Source: Parietaria judaica (Eukaryota > Streptophyta > Magnoliopsida > Rosales > Urticaceae). From it: a DNA stretch of 64,000 bases. The stretch spans positions 25,952,586 through 26,016,585 of the forward strand of contig OX940871.1 of assembly GCA_954871525.1 (NCBI GenBank), given 5' to 3'. The notes under the pieces were generated by a model. That model saw nothing but the letters and a program-made list of their open reading frames with translations, did no database searches and was not told the origin of the DNA. Of the stretch, positions 33,707-46,132 are shown one piece after another. Both the position numbers and the translations under genes were made by a program. Position 1 is the first letter of the stretch. Each line of letters opens with the position of its first letter.

Positions 33707-36700
33707 TGTGGATTCTTTCATTTTGATCATTGCGTAAACCGTCAATTTTATGTGATTAAGTACTTGTAAGGTATGTTACAGTATATATAAGATTAGGGTT
33801 CCCAATTCTAAAACAGGCATCTAATCTAGGTTTAGCCGTGATATTTGATTACTGGAATTTCATGTTGAACACGGGTGGGAGAGTTTTCCGGATTACTCTC
33901 GAATTAAAGACTGTTGTTATGTTTATCAATTAAGTGTTCTCGTTTCTCTTGGATTTCTATTCCAGGCTCTATCATCATCCTCTTAATTCTATATTATTTT
34001 ATGGGCTGCCATCTTCACTTGCAGGATGTTGGCACAATCTGTGAGGCGTTACCGATTCTCGAAGTGCTTAATTTATCCTACAATTTAATGGCCAAAGAAA
34101 TGGTCGAGCCACCACGACTAAGGAACATCCGGACCTTAGTTTTGAACAATACAGGCGTAAATTGGACACAGGTTTTCTTTCTCCTTGATTTTTTATTTTT
34201 TATAGTTTTCTCGTTTTCTTTTGCTAGTGATTTCGGATATTGGCAAGTTTAATTGGGACTTCAATAAGAGCTAAATAGGTAAATTAAGTTCTTTTCTCTT
34301 CACTTGCCAGTTCAACTAAGTAAATAACATTTGTTAATTTTGCAGGTTGAAATGCTTAAAGCTTCCTTGCAAGCGATTGAAGAGCTACATCTTATGGGAA
34401 ACGGGATAAGTACAATAGACGTATGCTTTTTAATTTCTTACTACCCTGTTAACTTATAGGTCAATACGTTTTTTTTTTCCATTATTTTAAGGAATATTAA
34501 TGTCATAAGTACCCATAAAGTAGTGTTTTGGGGCATCATGATCCCGTTGTTTGTTTATAGTGGATTAAGTACTCATTGTTACGGTTTATGTGGCTTTTGT
34601 TAGTTTACATGGTGCTCAGATTGAGTACCTATATGACACATTTTAGCTTAACATTAGGTACCTAATCTAGACAAAAGCACTACTTTATGGGTAATAATGC
34701 GGCAGATATTCCTTAGTTTAAATTTTAAACTAGTACGCCAAAACTTTGATTTTGTTGTTTTCTACACAGAACATGGAGGGAATATAATATTGATGTAAGA
34801 CAGCACCATTTTTGTTTACCTCCACACGAAAACTATTACAGAGATTTTCATGACTTGTATAGGTTTTCTATTACTTCTTTGGTAATATTTGCACTTAATC
34901 AAATTCCACATCACTGTAAAATCTTACGATGTTGCTCGGTTGTTATTTTTGTTTTCAGATTCAGTCATCGTTGACGGTTCAGGGATTTAATTCTCTGAGA
35001 CTTCTGAATTTGGAACAAAATTGTATAGCGGATTGGAAAGAAGTTTTGAAACTCTCACAGCTGAGAAGGTAGTTTCTTGATAAACAAGGCACTGTAGTTA
35101 CGAGTCATTTGGTATATTGCTAGTAATAAACCATAATGTAAAAAATGGTATAATTGTTTCTTTTTAATTATCTTTCTGTCAGCTTGGAGCAGCTTCACTT
35201 AAACAAGAACAAATTGAGCCACATCTTTTATCCCAGCAACAATTTCGCCGAGTTTCATGAAAAAAGTTGCAGTCCATTCGAAAATTTAAGTTGCCTTCTT
35301 CTCGGTAATATTTTACGCCTTCTTGCACTAATTTTAATGTATCTTTTATCTTATATTTTGAATTATCGATTATGAACGAATTGCTAGTTCTTAAATGCTC
35401 TAGGAAGCAACAATATTGAAGACGCTGCTTCAATCGATGCCCTAAACTTATTCCCGAAGCTAGTGGTGAGAAGTCTTAATGTGTATCTTTTCATTTTCAC
35501 CCCAGAAAATGTTGACATCATTTTTGTTTATTTATTTTTGGTGATTTTGAAGGATGTTCGGCTTTCTGACAATCCGATTACCGATACCGGAAGGGGTGGT
35601 TTGCCAAGATTTGTTTTGATTGGACGCTTGTCGAAAGTTGAAATTCTTAATGGGAGTGAGGTAAATCTGTGTTTTTTTTTTTTTTTTTTTGTGCGGCCAC
35701 CTTGTAGTACAGTATAAATCTTTTAACGGTTTCAATCTTTTATTTCTTTACAGGTTAAGCGTCGCGAAAGAAAAGAGTCAGAGATTCGGTGTGTTTTCCT
35801 ATTAAGTTTAAGATCATTATTCTCTTCACCAAACTCATACGCTAGCAAGAACTTGGCTCCTATGTGGATTTGGCTCCTCCATTTTAAAAATAATGAAAAT
35901 GGCCGCTTTTTTACGATGAATATGTGGATTTGGTCCCTCTATTCCAAAAATTACTGAAATAGTCCCGCCTTTATGATTTTGGCGTGGATTTGGCCCTTTG
36001 CCCATTAATGAACTAAAAGTTTTAACATTTTTTCTAATTTAAAATTAAATAAAACAGTTTAAAAATACTTAAGTGTTCTGTAAGTCAGGGAATTAGTTTT
36101 TTTTTTTTTTTTTTAATTTCACCAAATGATGTTTAGAAATTTTAAAATGAATATAATTGCTGAATTTTCCGCACTCAAAAGACCAAATCCATAATCCTAA
36201 AAGAGGAGTCATTTCTGCTTTTTACTGAAATAGAGAGGCTAAATCCACACCAAACCAGAAAAAAATGGTTATTTCTGCTATTTCTGGAACGGAGGGGCCG
36301 AATCAGCACATCCTTCATAAAGGAGGGGCGGATAGCGCCAATAAATCTTTAAAAAACAAAAAACAAAAAGGAGTTCTGCATAACGTGTGGGTTTGTCTAT
36401 ATAAAATTGTAATTTAGATATATATGATATACCTTCTCCTAAATTAATTTTTTGCTTGAAGGTATGTCCGTCTAGTTATGTCAAAGTCGCCCGGCAATCA
36501 TGGCAATATCCAAACGCTCCATCCGAGGTAGGTAACTATTATTTACGAATCGGGATTTGCTAAATGTCGTAAATAAATTGTTCTCTCCGAAATTTATAAT
36601 GACTATGCACGTAATTAACTTGAAATAAACAATAATGAGGATCGGATATGATAAAATAAAACGACACGGCTGCAGATTCACCGAGCTCAAGAAGTGTCAC

Positions 36701-37856
36701 GGAATTGACGATGAAAAACCTATAAGCACGGCAAGCGGGCCTCAGAAAATGGCATCCGGACTTATATGTATGGAAAAATATATATTTTTATTTGATAAAT
36801 TGGTTTGTTTCTGCATTTTAAAACGACAAAATTGAATTTGGTGTTGAATTTTACCAGCTATCACTCTAAAATGTGTTGGAGCATCTATGGGAGAGAAAGC
36901 GCCAGTGACAAAGAAACTCCCGGGCACGACAACGGTACGTCGTTCTTTATCTTCCTTTTTTTTTTTTTTTATTATTATTATTATTATAAATCTGTCTCAT
37001 AAATATTTATCATAATTTAATTAATTATTTGTTTAAAATAGGTGGGCAAGCTAAAATTCCTTTGTGAGAGCTTTTTCAAGCTGAAGTCTCTAAAGCTCCA
37101 ACTGTTTCTACAAGAAGAGGTTTAATATAGCCTTTCTTATTAACACATGTATTTGCTGCTAAGTGAAACCGGGACCGGGTAATGGGCTTTTGTCGTTTTT
37201 ATGGTCTGTTCTGGACTTCTGGTTCTATTCGGGCGTGCTAAAACCTGGTTCGGTCCTGGTATTTTTCGAGCCTTTCAAAACCAGGCCTGTCCTGGTTTCA
37301 GAAAAGCCCCTTTTCTAATTAAAACAACTGGCTGACCTAGTTTTTGAAACTGATTTTCTAATTAGTTTAAAAAAATACTTTCAAATCACATAATACACAA
37401 AATATACATAAACTTCAAATAATACTTAATTTAAGACCAAAAGTAACATTATAAGAGCTAAGCCTAAAACTATAGCAAAGTAATTAAAATAAAAAATACT
37501 AATCTTTGGCCCAATGAAATGTTTAATGGCATAAACGGGCAAATGGGCCGGAGCGGTTTCTGCAACCAGTTTTAAGACATAAACCGGGTCGGGCCTGGAC
37601 AAAACAAGCTTCAGGGCATAATTTAATTGTTGGATATTAGAAAATTAAAACCTAGAATATTTCTTTGATCGATAAGAATCTGAACCTAGAACTAGAACTC
37701 TATAATGACAAGAACAATGATTAGGTCATCATTTTATTGTTAGATTGTATATTTCAGGGTTCTCCTTTGCCAACACTGCTCGACGATGAAATGGCGGTTC
37801 TTGTAGATCTCGGAGTCGGCAATGGATCGACCGTACTTGTCGATGAAGACGCTTAA
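32767..37856 (+). CDS. TBCE: Tubulin-folding cofactor E (TBCE / PFIFFERLING-like)
   Basis: Fifteen exons join in frame: 32767-33067, 33365-33535, 33615-33661, 34025-34171, 34346-34420, 34959-35068, 35183-35304, 35404-35465, 35553-35660, 35754-35788, 36462-36527, 36676-36767, 36858-36934, 37042-37119 and 37758-37856. The product is 529 aa, about the Arabidopsis length. The N-terminal CAP-Gly domain (about 10-80) has GYAGDWIGVEWD and GKHDGSVNG. LRRs fill about 150-390 (LKHLDLTGN, LEVLNLSYN, LRLLNLEQN). The ERKESEIRYVRLVMSK linker and a C-terminal ubiquitin-like domain (LPGTTTVGKLKFLCE ... GSTVLVDE) follow. Known role: cytosolic chaperone that binds alpha-tubulin and, with cofactors B, C and D, assembles tubulin dimers; loss blocks microtubule formation and cytokinesis in embryos. 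Introns 5, 10 and 14 hold MITEs. All junctions keep the frame, so the gene looks intact. Confidence 0.96.
33674..33701. repeat. (TA)n microsatellite in TBCE intron 3
   Basis: An uninterrupted TA run of about 14 units just after the exon 3 donor site. Confidence 0.95.
34491..34714. mobile_element. MULE-like MITE in TBCE intron 5 (224 bp)
   Basis: The ends GGAATATTAATGTCATAAGT and (reversed) GGAATATCTGCCGCATTATT lead into a shared ACCCATAAAGTAGTG. The 9-bp flanks are ttattttaa (34482-34490) and ttagtttaa (34715-34723), 8 of 9 identical, fitting a MULE-type duplication. Confidence 0.75.
35840..36345. mobile_element. TIR MITE in TBCE intron 10
   Basis: A left block (GTGGATTTGGCTCCTCCATT, then GTGGATTTGGTCCCTCTATT) has inverted counterparts on the right (GCTGATTCGGCCCCTCCG and GTGGATTTAGCCTCTCTATT when reversed). 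Each arm holds two copies of the motif. The centre is AT-rich. Edges are approximate. Confidence 0.6.
37165..37615. mobile_element. hAT-like MITE remnant in TBCE intron 14
   Basis: CCGGGACCGGGTAATGGGC at the left and AAACCGGGTCGGGCC with CGGTTTCTGCAACC near the right form degenerate inverted subterminal blocks like those in the other CGGG-rich MITEs here. No duplication was read. Confidence 0.4.
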
Positions 37857-38227
37857 TACTACATGCGATTGGAACATGCAATCTTTACATATATGTACAT
37901 GGAATTAGAGTTTTTGATAAAATTTTGATTTCTCTTGAAATATTTTACTTCCACTCAGCACCTTTTGAGATTTTGACGGTTAAGCCATTTGCTTATTTGT
38001 AATATTATAAAATAAATTTATTTATTAGGAATAGAATACAAAAGTGTAGTACCTTTAAGTTAAAACATATTTTAAATTTTAGTTTTTAGAGAAAAAATTA
38101 CGTTAAAAGTTATTTAAGCTGTGACAAACAAATCGTCAACTTCAACAAAATACTAATATTTGGTGTGACATTAAGCACTTGAGTTATTATTGACAACATA
38201 TCATTTTTTAGTGATATAAGTACTTAG

Positions 38228-38972
38228 GTGGCGTTTGGTTATGGTCTCCGAGACCAGTTTCTGGTTTTAGTTTCAAACAATGTCATATTGGTTTCGCAGA
38301 CCACGTTTGGTTACTAGTTGTCTCTGTTTTCTTAGACCGGTCTCGCAGACCACTGAAATTTTAATGAAGGAAAACAGAAAACGACTTGAAGTTGTTTTCT
38401 GTCTTTGGTCTTCAACTCAATCGTACAAAATAAAACGATAATAATATATTATCATTTTATAATAGTATTTAATTATAATAATAAGGTATTAACAATGAAA
38501 TTAACTTATATAATAAATTATTAAAATCATGTTTATATATAATTATATATTTTAATAGTATTACTATCATATTAACAAATATACTTAAATTTTGTATATT
38601 ATTAAATATTAACTTAATTACAATGATATAAACTATTGAAACAAAATATTTACTACTTTATATATTACATTATTTAAATATGTAATTAGAGTCATGAAAT
38701 ATGAATAAAAATTTTATGATAGCAAATATTTTTTAGACATAATATTAGTATATATTACTTTCAAATAAAACATACTTTCTTTTTAGTAACATATATTGTA
38801 TTTTATTACATTTTTTCATTTATATTCGACCACAGATTAACAAAAGACTAACCAAACAGTGTTTCAAAAATAAATCTCCCAAACTGGTTTGGGAGATTAA
38901 ACTCTCAGGCTGGTTTCCCAAACCAAATTGCAAAACTGGTTTCCGAGACCAGTTAACGAAACGCTATCATAT
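38228..38972. mobile_element. TIR element with GGTCTCCGAGACC subterminal palindromes
   Basis: The left end (TGGCGTTTGGTTATGGTCTC) is matched by an inverted right end (TAGCGTTTCGTTAACTGGTC when reversed). GGTCTC..GAGACC palindromes are frequent in both arms and the middle 400 bp is strongly AT-rich. GGCGTTTGG ends suggest a PIF/Harbinger- or hAT-related MITE. The target duplication is unclear. Confidence 0.55.
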
Positions 38973-39293
38973 ACATAAAATATATAGTGCATAAAATTTT
39001 AAAAAATAATATCACGTAGAGTCTCCAATGCTATTAAATTACACATGTCTAACACCGAACATTTGAAAAACTTTCAAATTTATTCTTTTTATTTTACTCA
39101 TTTTTTTATTTTCAATATTTTACACTTTAATATGTTTAATTCATGGTCTCAATTTATCATTACTTCGTCCTTTTTCGCAATGTTTTCAGTTAAGATCATT
39201 AATGTATCACAAGGTAGGATTAATCAACTATTTAGTGATAAAAAAATAAAATAAGGATAAATTGAAGAAACCACAAATTGTATTTTTTTAAAA

Positions 39294-39296
<3 letters not shown>

Positions 39297-39326
<30 letters not shown>
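39297..39326. repeat. (AAT)n microsatellite
   Basis: An uninterrupted trinucleotide run of about ten units. Confidence 0.95.
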
Positions 39327-39328
<2 letters not shown>

Positions 39329-39398
39329 TAAAAAATGTCTTCATCATCTTACATTAAATGTCTCTTTGTACTTTTACCGCAATTATCGCTATTTGAAC

Positions 39399-39529
39399 AA
39401 AGGTTTTAAATACCGCTTGTCGATGTCGTTTCGCACTTTTCATTTTACGGATATATCGCTTGTCGATGAGTACCTCGATAGGTAAGTCGATGGGTATGCC
39501 GATGGATATTCGAGAAATTTAATACCTTG
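39399..39529. mobile_element. Miniature hAT-type MITE (131 bp)
   Basis: The ends AAAGGTTTTAAATACCG and (reversed) CAAGGTATTAAATTTC are inverted repeats. The 8-bp sequence atttgaac flanks both sides (39391-39398 and 39530-39537) exactly. Internal GTCGATG/CATCGGC motifs are inverted across the element. It shares the CAAGG end type and CGAT-rich interior with the 1310-bp element at 21280-22589. Confidence 0.85.
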
Positions 39530-39765
39530 ATTTGAACTATATTTAGCCTCACTTACATTAAATGTATTCATCGTCTCATAAGATTTTTTTATTTTTTTTA
39601 AGAAGTGATGGTTTTAAAGTATATTAAAACGTTTTAAAATATATTTACCCTTACATAGCTTTATATTATGATATTAGGTACATTTGAAGAAACTATGCGA
39701 AATAGACATGTATCTAAGTACTTATGCCGTACTAAATGTTGACTAACAACGTAAAACAAAAAATA

Positions 39766-40835
39766 GGGAAAATTACGGTAAAAATACCCAACCTTTAGTC
39801 AAACTGCCTTTCGTGTACCCAACCTTTATAACTGGCGGCAAAAATACCCAACCTGCGTTGACTGTGACTTTGGCATGAAAATGTTAATTTTTCCGTTGAC
39901 ATCCCTCATGTGGCCGTTAGCGGCAAAAATACCCAACCATTTTTTATTTTTATTTTTTGAATTTATTTATTTTTTCTTTTACTTGTTAGTGATAATTACT
40001 TGAATTCCAAATACATGGAATAACACAAAAGTTAGTCAAAACATCAATTGATTTCTTAATGTGCTTGTATAAACTACAGTTGTTGATAAAAATCTTATTA
40101 TTATGAGAAATTTTAAACATAATGTTACGAGTATTTTAAGTAATTGATTTTTAATAAATTAATAAAAGGAAAGTTATATAATTAATTTTTCTTTTTATTA
40201 AATAAATTCAATTTTTGTCCGAGATATTCACCGGAAAGTCCGTTTTTGCGAAATAAAGTTTTCTGTTATTTCCAGAAATATCAAGATACTCAAAGAGTCA
40301 AAAAGTTTTGAAGAAATGGTCTCGTAACGCTCTCGGAACCACCACGCGTCTCATGCCCTCCTCACGCGCCCTCAGAAGGGCTTACATCAGCCTGATGACG
40401 TAAGCAGAGGCGCGCCAGTGAAGTAGCGCGTTAGGCATAAATCCGGATTACTTAAAATATATGTAACACTATTTTTAAATTTCTCATAATAATAAGATTT
40501 TTATTACCAAATGTATACAAGCACATTAATAAATCAATAGATGTTTTGACTTTTTTTTTTTGTGTTATTTCATGTATTTGGAATTCAAGTAATTATCACT
40601 AATTAAGAAAAGAAAAAAAAACATAAATTAAAAAAATTAAAAATTAATTTTTTCAAAAAAAAGATTGGGTATTTTTGCCGCTAACGGCCACATGAGGGAT
40701 GTTAACGGAAAAACTAATGTTTTCATGCCAAAGTCATGGTCAACACTGGTTGGGTATTTTTGCCGCCAGTTTTAAAGGTTGGGTACACGGGAGACAGTTT
40801 GACCAAAGGTTAAGTATTTTTGCCGCAATTTTCCC
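39766..40835. mobile_element. MULE-like hairpin element with about 380-bp inverted arms
   Basis: Left arm 39766-40144 and right arm 40447-40835 are inverted copies over almost their whole length (for example TTGGAATTCAAGTAATTATC and TCTCATAATAATAAGATTTT in both). The outer end GGGAAAATTACGGTAAAAAT matches other GCGGCAAAAATACCC MITEs here. Flanks caaaaaata and taaaatata agree at 7 of 9 bases, a possible decayed 9-bp duplication. The 300-bp loop includes a GC-rich stretch (40310-40440) unlike the arms. Confidence 0.85.
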
Positions 40836-41449
40836 TAAAATATAAAAATAGAAAACAGGTAAAGTTTAAGGTTTTTCAAAAATCTCGGTGAAGACTCTGT
40901 GTAATGTAATGGCGTTGGAGACGCTTTATGTAATTTTTATAATTTTATCCATCGATTTTACATAATATATATTTTATGTATAATTTTAACTCAAGTACTT
41001 GTGCCAAAATCAATATCGATATTTTATGGTAACAAACGGTTTGATACTAACATCATAATTAACTTTTAGTAGTTTCCTACTTTTAAACTTCAATTGCGAT
41101 ATTTTCGGTTTTAGATTAAAAAAAACCGAAAATACGATAATCTGTATAAATAACTATGAAAACCGAATGAAGGCTTGTTTGTTCATTCACCCTTAGACAA
41201 CACCATTTGCAGCCCTCTTCCGACGCGGCGCTTCTCCGACCGACGGCGTTCCTCCCACCGTCGCACTCTCTCTGGTTTTTGGGTGTTTATGTTTTGATCC
41301 TAATGTATTGACTATAGAGAGTGGAACTGTGATCATCCCACACACACTCGAGGAGCTTCGAAAAGCTTCCATCTTTGAAGTGTTTTTGGGATTTCGGGCA
41401 GTTTTGTGATTTGGGTTTTTCGCTTTTGAGCTTCTTTTTGGCTACAGCT

Positions 41450-41535
41450 ATGCCCATGAGAGAAATCTTGACTCTTCAACTCGGACCCTTCGCCAACTTC
41501 CTCGGCTCCCATTTCTGGAACTTCCAGGTTTCTTC

Positions 41536-41582
<47 letters not shown>

Positions 41583-44500
41583 TGAATTTTTCTGTGTATT
41601 TTTGTGCTGAATTAGTGTATTTTCCATGCGAAGGATGAGTTGCAAGGTTTAAGTGTGGACAGTGATGCTGATCCAGTGTTCAGGAATCAGCATCTCGACA
41701 TGGATGTTCTGTACCGCACCGGGGAGACACACCAAGTAAGCATTTTCTCTAGTTCTAGGGGTGAAACCAGGACCGAGAACTCGGGATTTAGCCTTTTTTT
41801 CGTTCCACTCCCGGTTTAGAAAACTCCCCATTTTTTGAAAGTGGGAATTCGGACAAGCACTAAGGTCTTGATTGTTTTTTCATGTTCGGGCCGGGATAAG
41901 ATCAGGGACAAGATTCGCGAATTTCAGGCTTTGTCTGGTCCCGGTTACAACTTTTTAAGATTAAAGTTCCGGGTTTATAGCTAAAATCAGGCCGGGACTG
42001 GGATGAAATTGGGAACCGAACACAAAAATTTCAGCCCTATAGTTTATACTCAAACACAACTGTCAATGGAAGTTTATGCTCTCACATTTACACATTTCTC
42101 AGTTTCAATTCGGCAGAAAATTTATTGTATTATTAGATAATAAAGGGAAAAAAAATTGACAGTTCATTGTTGTTGTTGGTGAACGTGCAGGGCAGTGTCT
42201 CTTACACCCCTCGTTTAGTATCTGTCGATTTGCAAGGTAATTCATATCAGCAAAACCGAAAAACTTGCGGTTTCTTCTCTCATTTTAGAGACAAATACAC
42301 AAATTTAGTTAGATATAGTGCACCATATTCATTTGAAATCTAGTTTGACACCCACAACCCAGATTCGGATTGTGAAATCTGTGTACCTGAAAGGAGGGTT
42401 TTATTTTGAAAAACAGGATCCGGGCTGAATCCATTTTTAATTCGCAGGACCGGTTGGCAAAGACCTATTTTTGAGGTCCTTAGTCTTCTCTGTATTTGAG
42501 GTCCAAAATATTTCATTATATAGTTAATTATCCGGTTCGAATTGTATATAGAAAGAGGATGAAGAAGTTTGTAATAGGCTGCAGATTAAATTAATAGTAA
42601 AAAGTAAAAACTTGCTTATCATTGTATTTTGATTGTGATGTCGTGATAGGAACCGAAAACGAAAACGATTCAGATAAACAGAAATTTGGCCGAGGGTAAA
42701 ACACCAAAGTGATGATCCCCCTTTCTCTCTTTATTGAAATAAATCCGAATAACAAGAATAACGTTACCTATCCTTTGAGAGCAAGGTCGTAGCTCTTTGA
42801 GATGCGATAAGGAAGAATAACCCGAGAACAAAAAATTACGGAAATAGCCTCATGACTAAATTAAATTCAATTAACATAAAAGGACTAAATGAACTAGGAT
42901 GGAAGATGCCCTTTCCCTCTCGGCGCCTATAACCAACTAGAGCGGGTCAATCATGTCTTTAATTCTATAGTTTGGAAATTTCAGGCTCACTTGGATCTAT
43001 GAGTTCACGTGGGACATTATATAACGAGAGATCTACAGAACATGAGATTCTCACATGGTGAGATTTTTTACTTTTGTGGTCAGCTTTATTCTTCAAATCA
43101 GTCGCCTTTTTCACAAGACGATAAAACGGACAAAGAGAATTAGAAAAACCGAGAACTTATATCAATAATATTTTCTCTATATGGGTGTTAAATATGTCGT
43201 TTATTGCATCTAATCAATGTGCAGGAATGGTAATGTTTCTACCCAATCGTCCGAACCATGTAACAAGAATTTGTTCTTGCAACGTTTATACGAGGAAGAA
43301 CAAGTGGCTTCAACTCCAATGGATGGTGTAAATGGTAGAACGAGCATGTTGAAAAAGGAGATTGATGATAAAGATATCGTCGAGAGCTTAGAAAACGTCG
43401 TCCAATATTGGACTGACTTCACGAAAGTTCACTATCATCCTCGGAGTTTGTACCAAATGACCGGAATTTGGATGGGGGGTCAAGGCTTTGACAATTATGG
43501 GATCGGAAAGGAAGCCTTTTCTGGGGATTTAAAAGGGGAAGTCGATGAAAGAATACGCCTATTTGTAGAAGAGTGTGACCATATTCAGGTTTCAACTCTT
43601 AAATTTAACCTTCTTGCTTTAGATACTCGATTCTCTAGTAGAAGCTGCAAAAGGATTCTCATTCCTGTTTTATTTATTCACAACTGATTGTCAAATGTAG
43701 GCCAAAGGAATGAAAAAACAAACCAAATAATGCTCTAGAATTCGGGCCCAGAATATCAAGTAAAAAAAAAACATAATTTGATAAAAAATTGGGATGAACC
43801 GGAGTAAGTTTGGTTTTTGGTGATGATGAAACGAAGCCCAGTTCCTCTACTGTAGATTTTAAGTCTAAATTTTGTTTGATATCGGTTTTCCCTTTCCAGA
43901 TTCGGTTTCGGGTTCTAAACTGACAAAACCGGAAAATTGGTTCTTATTTCGAAATAAACGAAAACCCGGTTACCAAACTCTAATTCTAATGTTTGAAGTG
44001 TTAAAACCAAAAAATTTCTACTATCTTATTTATACGTTGGTTCAGATAAACAATATAAATGATCGGTTTTCATTCCTTTCATTATTCTTTTCGTTCAGTG
44101 ATATTATCTTTGCTGAAGTTTTGTGGTCTTGACAGGGTTTTCAATTCGTTGTGGATGATTCCGGAGGTTTTTCTGCTGTAGCTGCAGATCTATTAGAGAC
44201 TATTGCAGATGACTACGGGAATGTTCCGGTCATGCTATATTCCGTCCGCGGTCGTAATTGTCATGTTGATCCCACAAGCTCGAAGCAGGCAGTCTCTAGG
44301 GATCTTCACGATGCCGTTTCGTTTTCAAAGCTTTCTTCGTTTTGTAAAATGATTGTTCCAATTGGTTTACCCTCTCTGAGTACAAGTAAGCAAGTCTTAC
44401 TTTTAATTTTACGGTCTCGTCTTTTCCACTATAGTTTACTTACTTAGAGAGATTAATTTCTGATTCATCTTGGATAATATAGAGAATTAGTTTGTATATA

Positions 44501-46132
44501 TCTATAATCCCTATTATTGAAAAATTGTAGAGCAATTTATTCATTAAAAACTAAATTAGAAAATCGTATTTGGAACTTGCCTTCTCGCATTTGATAGTTT
44601 ATTTACGTAAAGGGATTAGTATATGATTTTAATTTGGTAATATAGAAGGCCAGTTTATATTTAATCCATGTTATTCAATAAAATATTAGTGCATTTCATC
44701 AGCAAAAAATATTATTTTTTGAATATAAGGTCTTGCCTTTTCCTCTATATTAAGTTCATTGTTATTTTATTTTATTTTATTTTGGTAGTCCTATTATTTA
44801 TAAGGATTAATTTCGGATTTTTCTTGGTTAATTTAGAAGATTAGGTTGTAATATAAAACCTTATTATTAAATTTATATATAATAACAGCATTTGCAATCT
44901 TATATCTGAAATTACAGTCTTGCTCTTTCCCTTATCTAATGACGTATCGTGACATGAATTTTGAAGGTAAGGCTGCACGTTTTCTTAGCATCAAAGACGA
45001 GAAGCCGTACCACTGCAGCGCAGTTTATGCAGCCGCGCTACACACGATTACGCTCCCTTTGCTGATGGACCCACTCAGGCCCACCACAGAGGCCCGTGAA
45101 ACATCGGGGCCCATGGATGTCAATGGCCTTGTTCAGATGCTTACGGCGCAAGGGAGGGAAAATATGGTGGCCGTTTTGGATATCGCAATGCCTTCTCATT
45201 CTTTGACTGGTAAAATTACCCAAATACCCTTTTCACTTTTTCCGGTTTTTGGCTAAAGTGATTAAGTTGGGGTTTAAACTATTTAACACTATGACGGAAA
45301 CCAGGGACGCAATATAACCAAACCTTGCTTGGCAATCTGCATTCATTAACTCCGGAGACTAGTAATGATGTTGAAGATTTACACTCCGTAGAGTTTCTAT
45401 CTTCGCTCGGATCCTTTCGTTCAGGTACGCCATATTTATACTGATCTTTTTTACTCGTCCCAATTTAAAACCGGTATAAAGTTTGTGGGAAAATGCTCCA
45501 AAATGAAGTTTCAAGGGTATCATGGATCAAAATAAGAGGCAAAATGAAAATGCTCTAAAATAAATTTGAAAAAATGCATTACTCTTCTTTAGAACATGCC
45601 TCAATTCATTGGTGCACTTTGAAAAAATACATCTCAATTTATATAGTAAGTTGATAATTATATTAAATGTGCAGGAATTAGCCGGGCTACGGTGACCGAA
45701 GTAAAAAGCGCAGTGGAAGCTGCTTATAGAGCAGCCGAATCAAGAAGGCCCATGTTCTGCCACCTGTCAGCGGCGCAATGCCCGGTTCCGATCCCGTTGC
45801 CGTTTCCTTCCATCTTTGGCGCCTCTGTTGGTCAGCATGGGCAGCATCTGAGCAGCCCTACCCCTGGCAGCTCCTCCCAGAAAAGCTCTCTCGAAGTTCA
45901 CTCTGTTCCCGTCTCCGCCAGGCTGCGTTCGAGCCAAGCGGTCTTGCCATATTTGGAGAAGAGGTTGGGTAGGCTTCGGCGATACGGGATCGAGAGACGC
46001 GGGCTCGGCGGGGCCCATTTGATGAGGAGTTGGGGATTCGGGCCAGAAGAGTTGGAGGAGATGAGCGAGTCGTTATCGAAAATGGTGGCATCTCTGAAGC
46101 CCGAGTCGGCGATCTCATCTGATTCCGAATGA
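41450..46132 (+). CDS. DML1: Misato/DML1-like protein (tubulin/FtsZ-like)
   Basis: Nine exons join in frame: 41450-41527, 41634-41735, 42191-42236, 42985-43057, 43225-43588, 44136-44385, 44967-45209, 45305-45424 and 45675-46132. They encode 577 aa. The N-terminus MREILTLQLGPFANFLGSHF followed by WNFQDEL is the Misato segment. VVQYWTDFTKVHYHPRSLYQ and GFQFVVDDSGGFSAVAADLL are hallmark segments of the family, and the latter lies in the tubulin/FtsZ-like part. The C-terminus is acidic. Fly and yeast relatives are needed for spindle and mitochondrial partitioning or morphology. The plant homologue is little studied, so its role is inferred. Two starts are possible: ATG 41450 (MPM) or 41456, the latter matching the usual MREI start. 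Exons and phases are clean; introns 2 and 5 hold repeat insertions. Confidence 0.93.
41536..41580. repeat. (AT)n microsatellite in intron 1 of the Misato-like gene
   Basis: A nearly pure AT run of about 22 units starting 9 bp after the exon 1 donor. Confidence 0.93.
41757..42042. mobile_element. hAT-like MITE in intron 2 of the Misato-like gene
   Basis: The ends TAGGGGTGAAACCAGGACCG and (reversed) TAGGGCTGAAATTTTTGTG are inverted. GGGAACCG/CCCGGT motifs fill the arms. The start is the common plant TAGGGGTGAAA type. No 8-bp duplication was confirmed. Confidence 0.6.
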
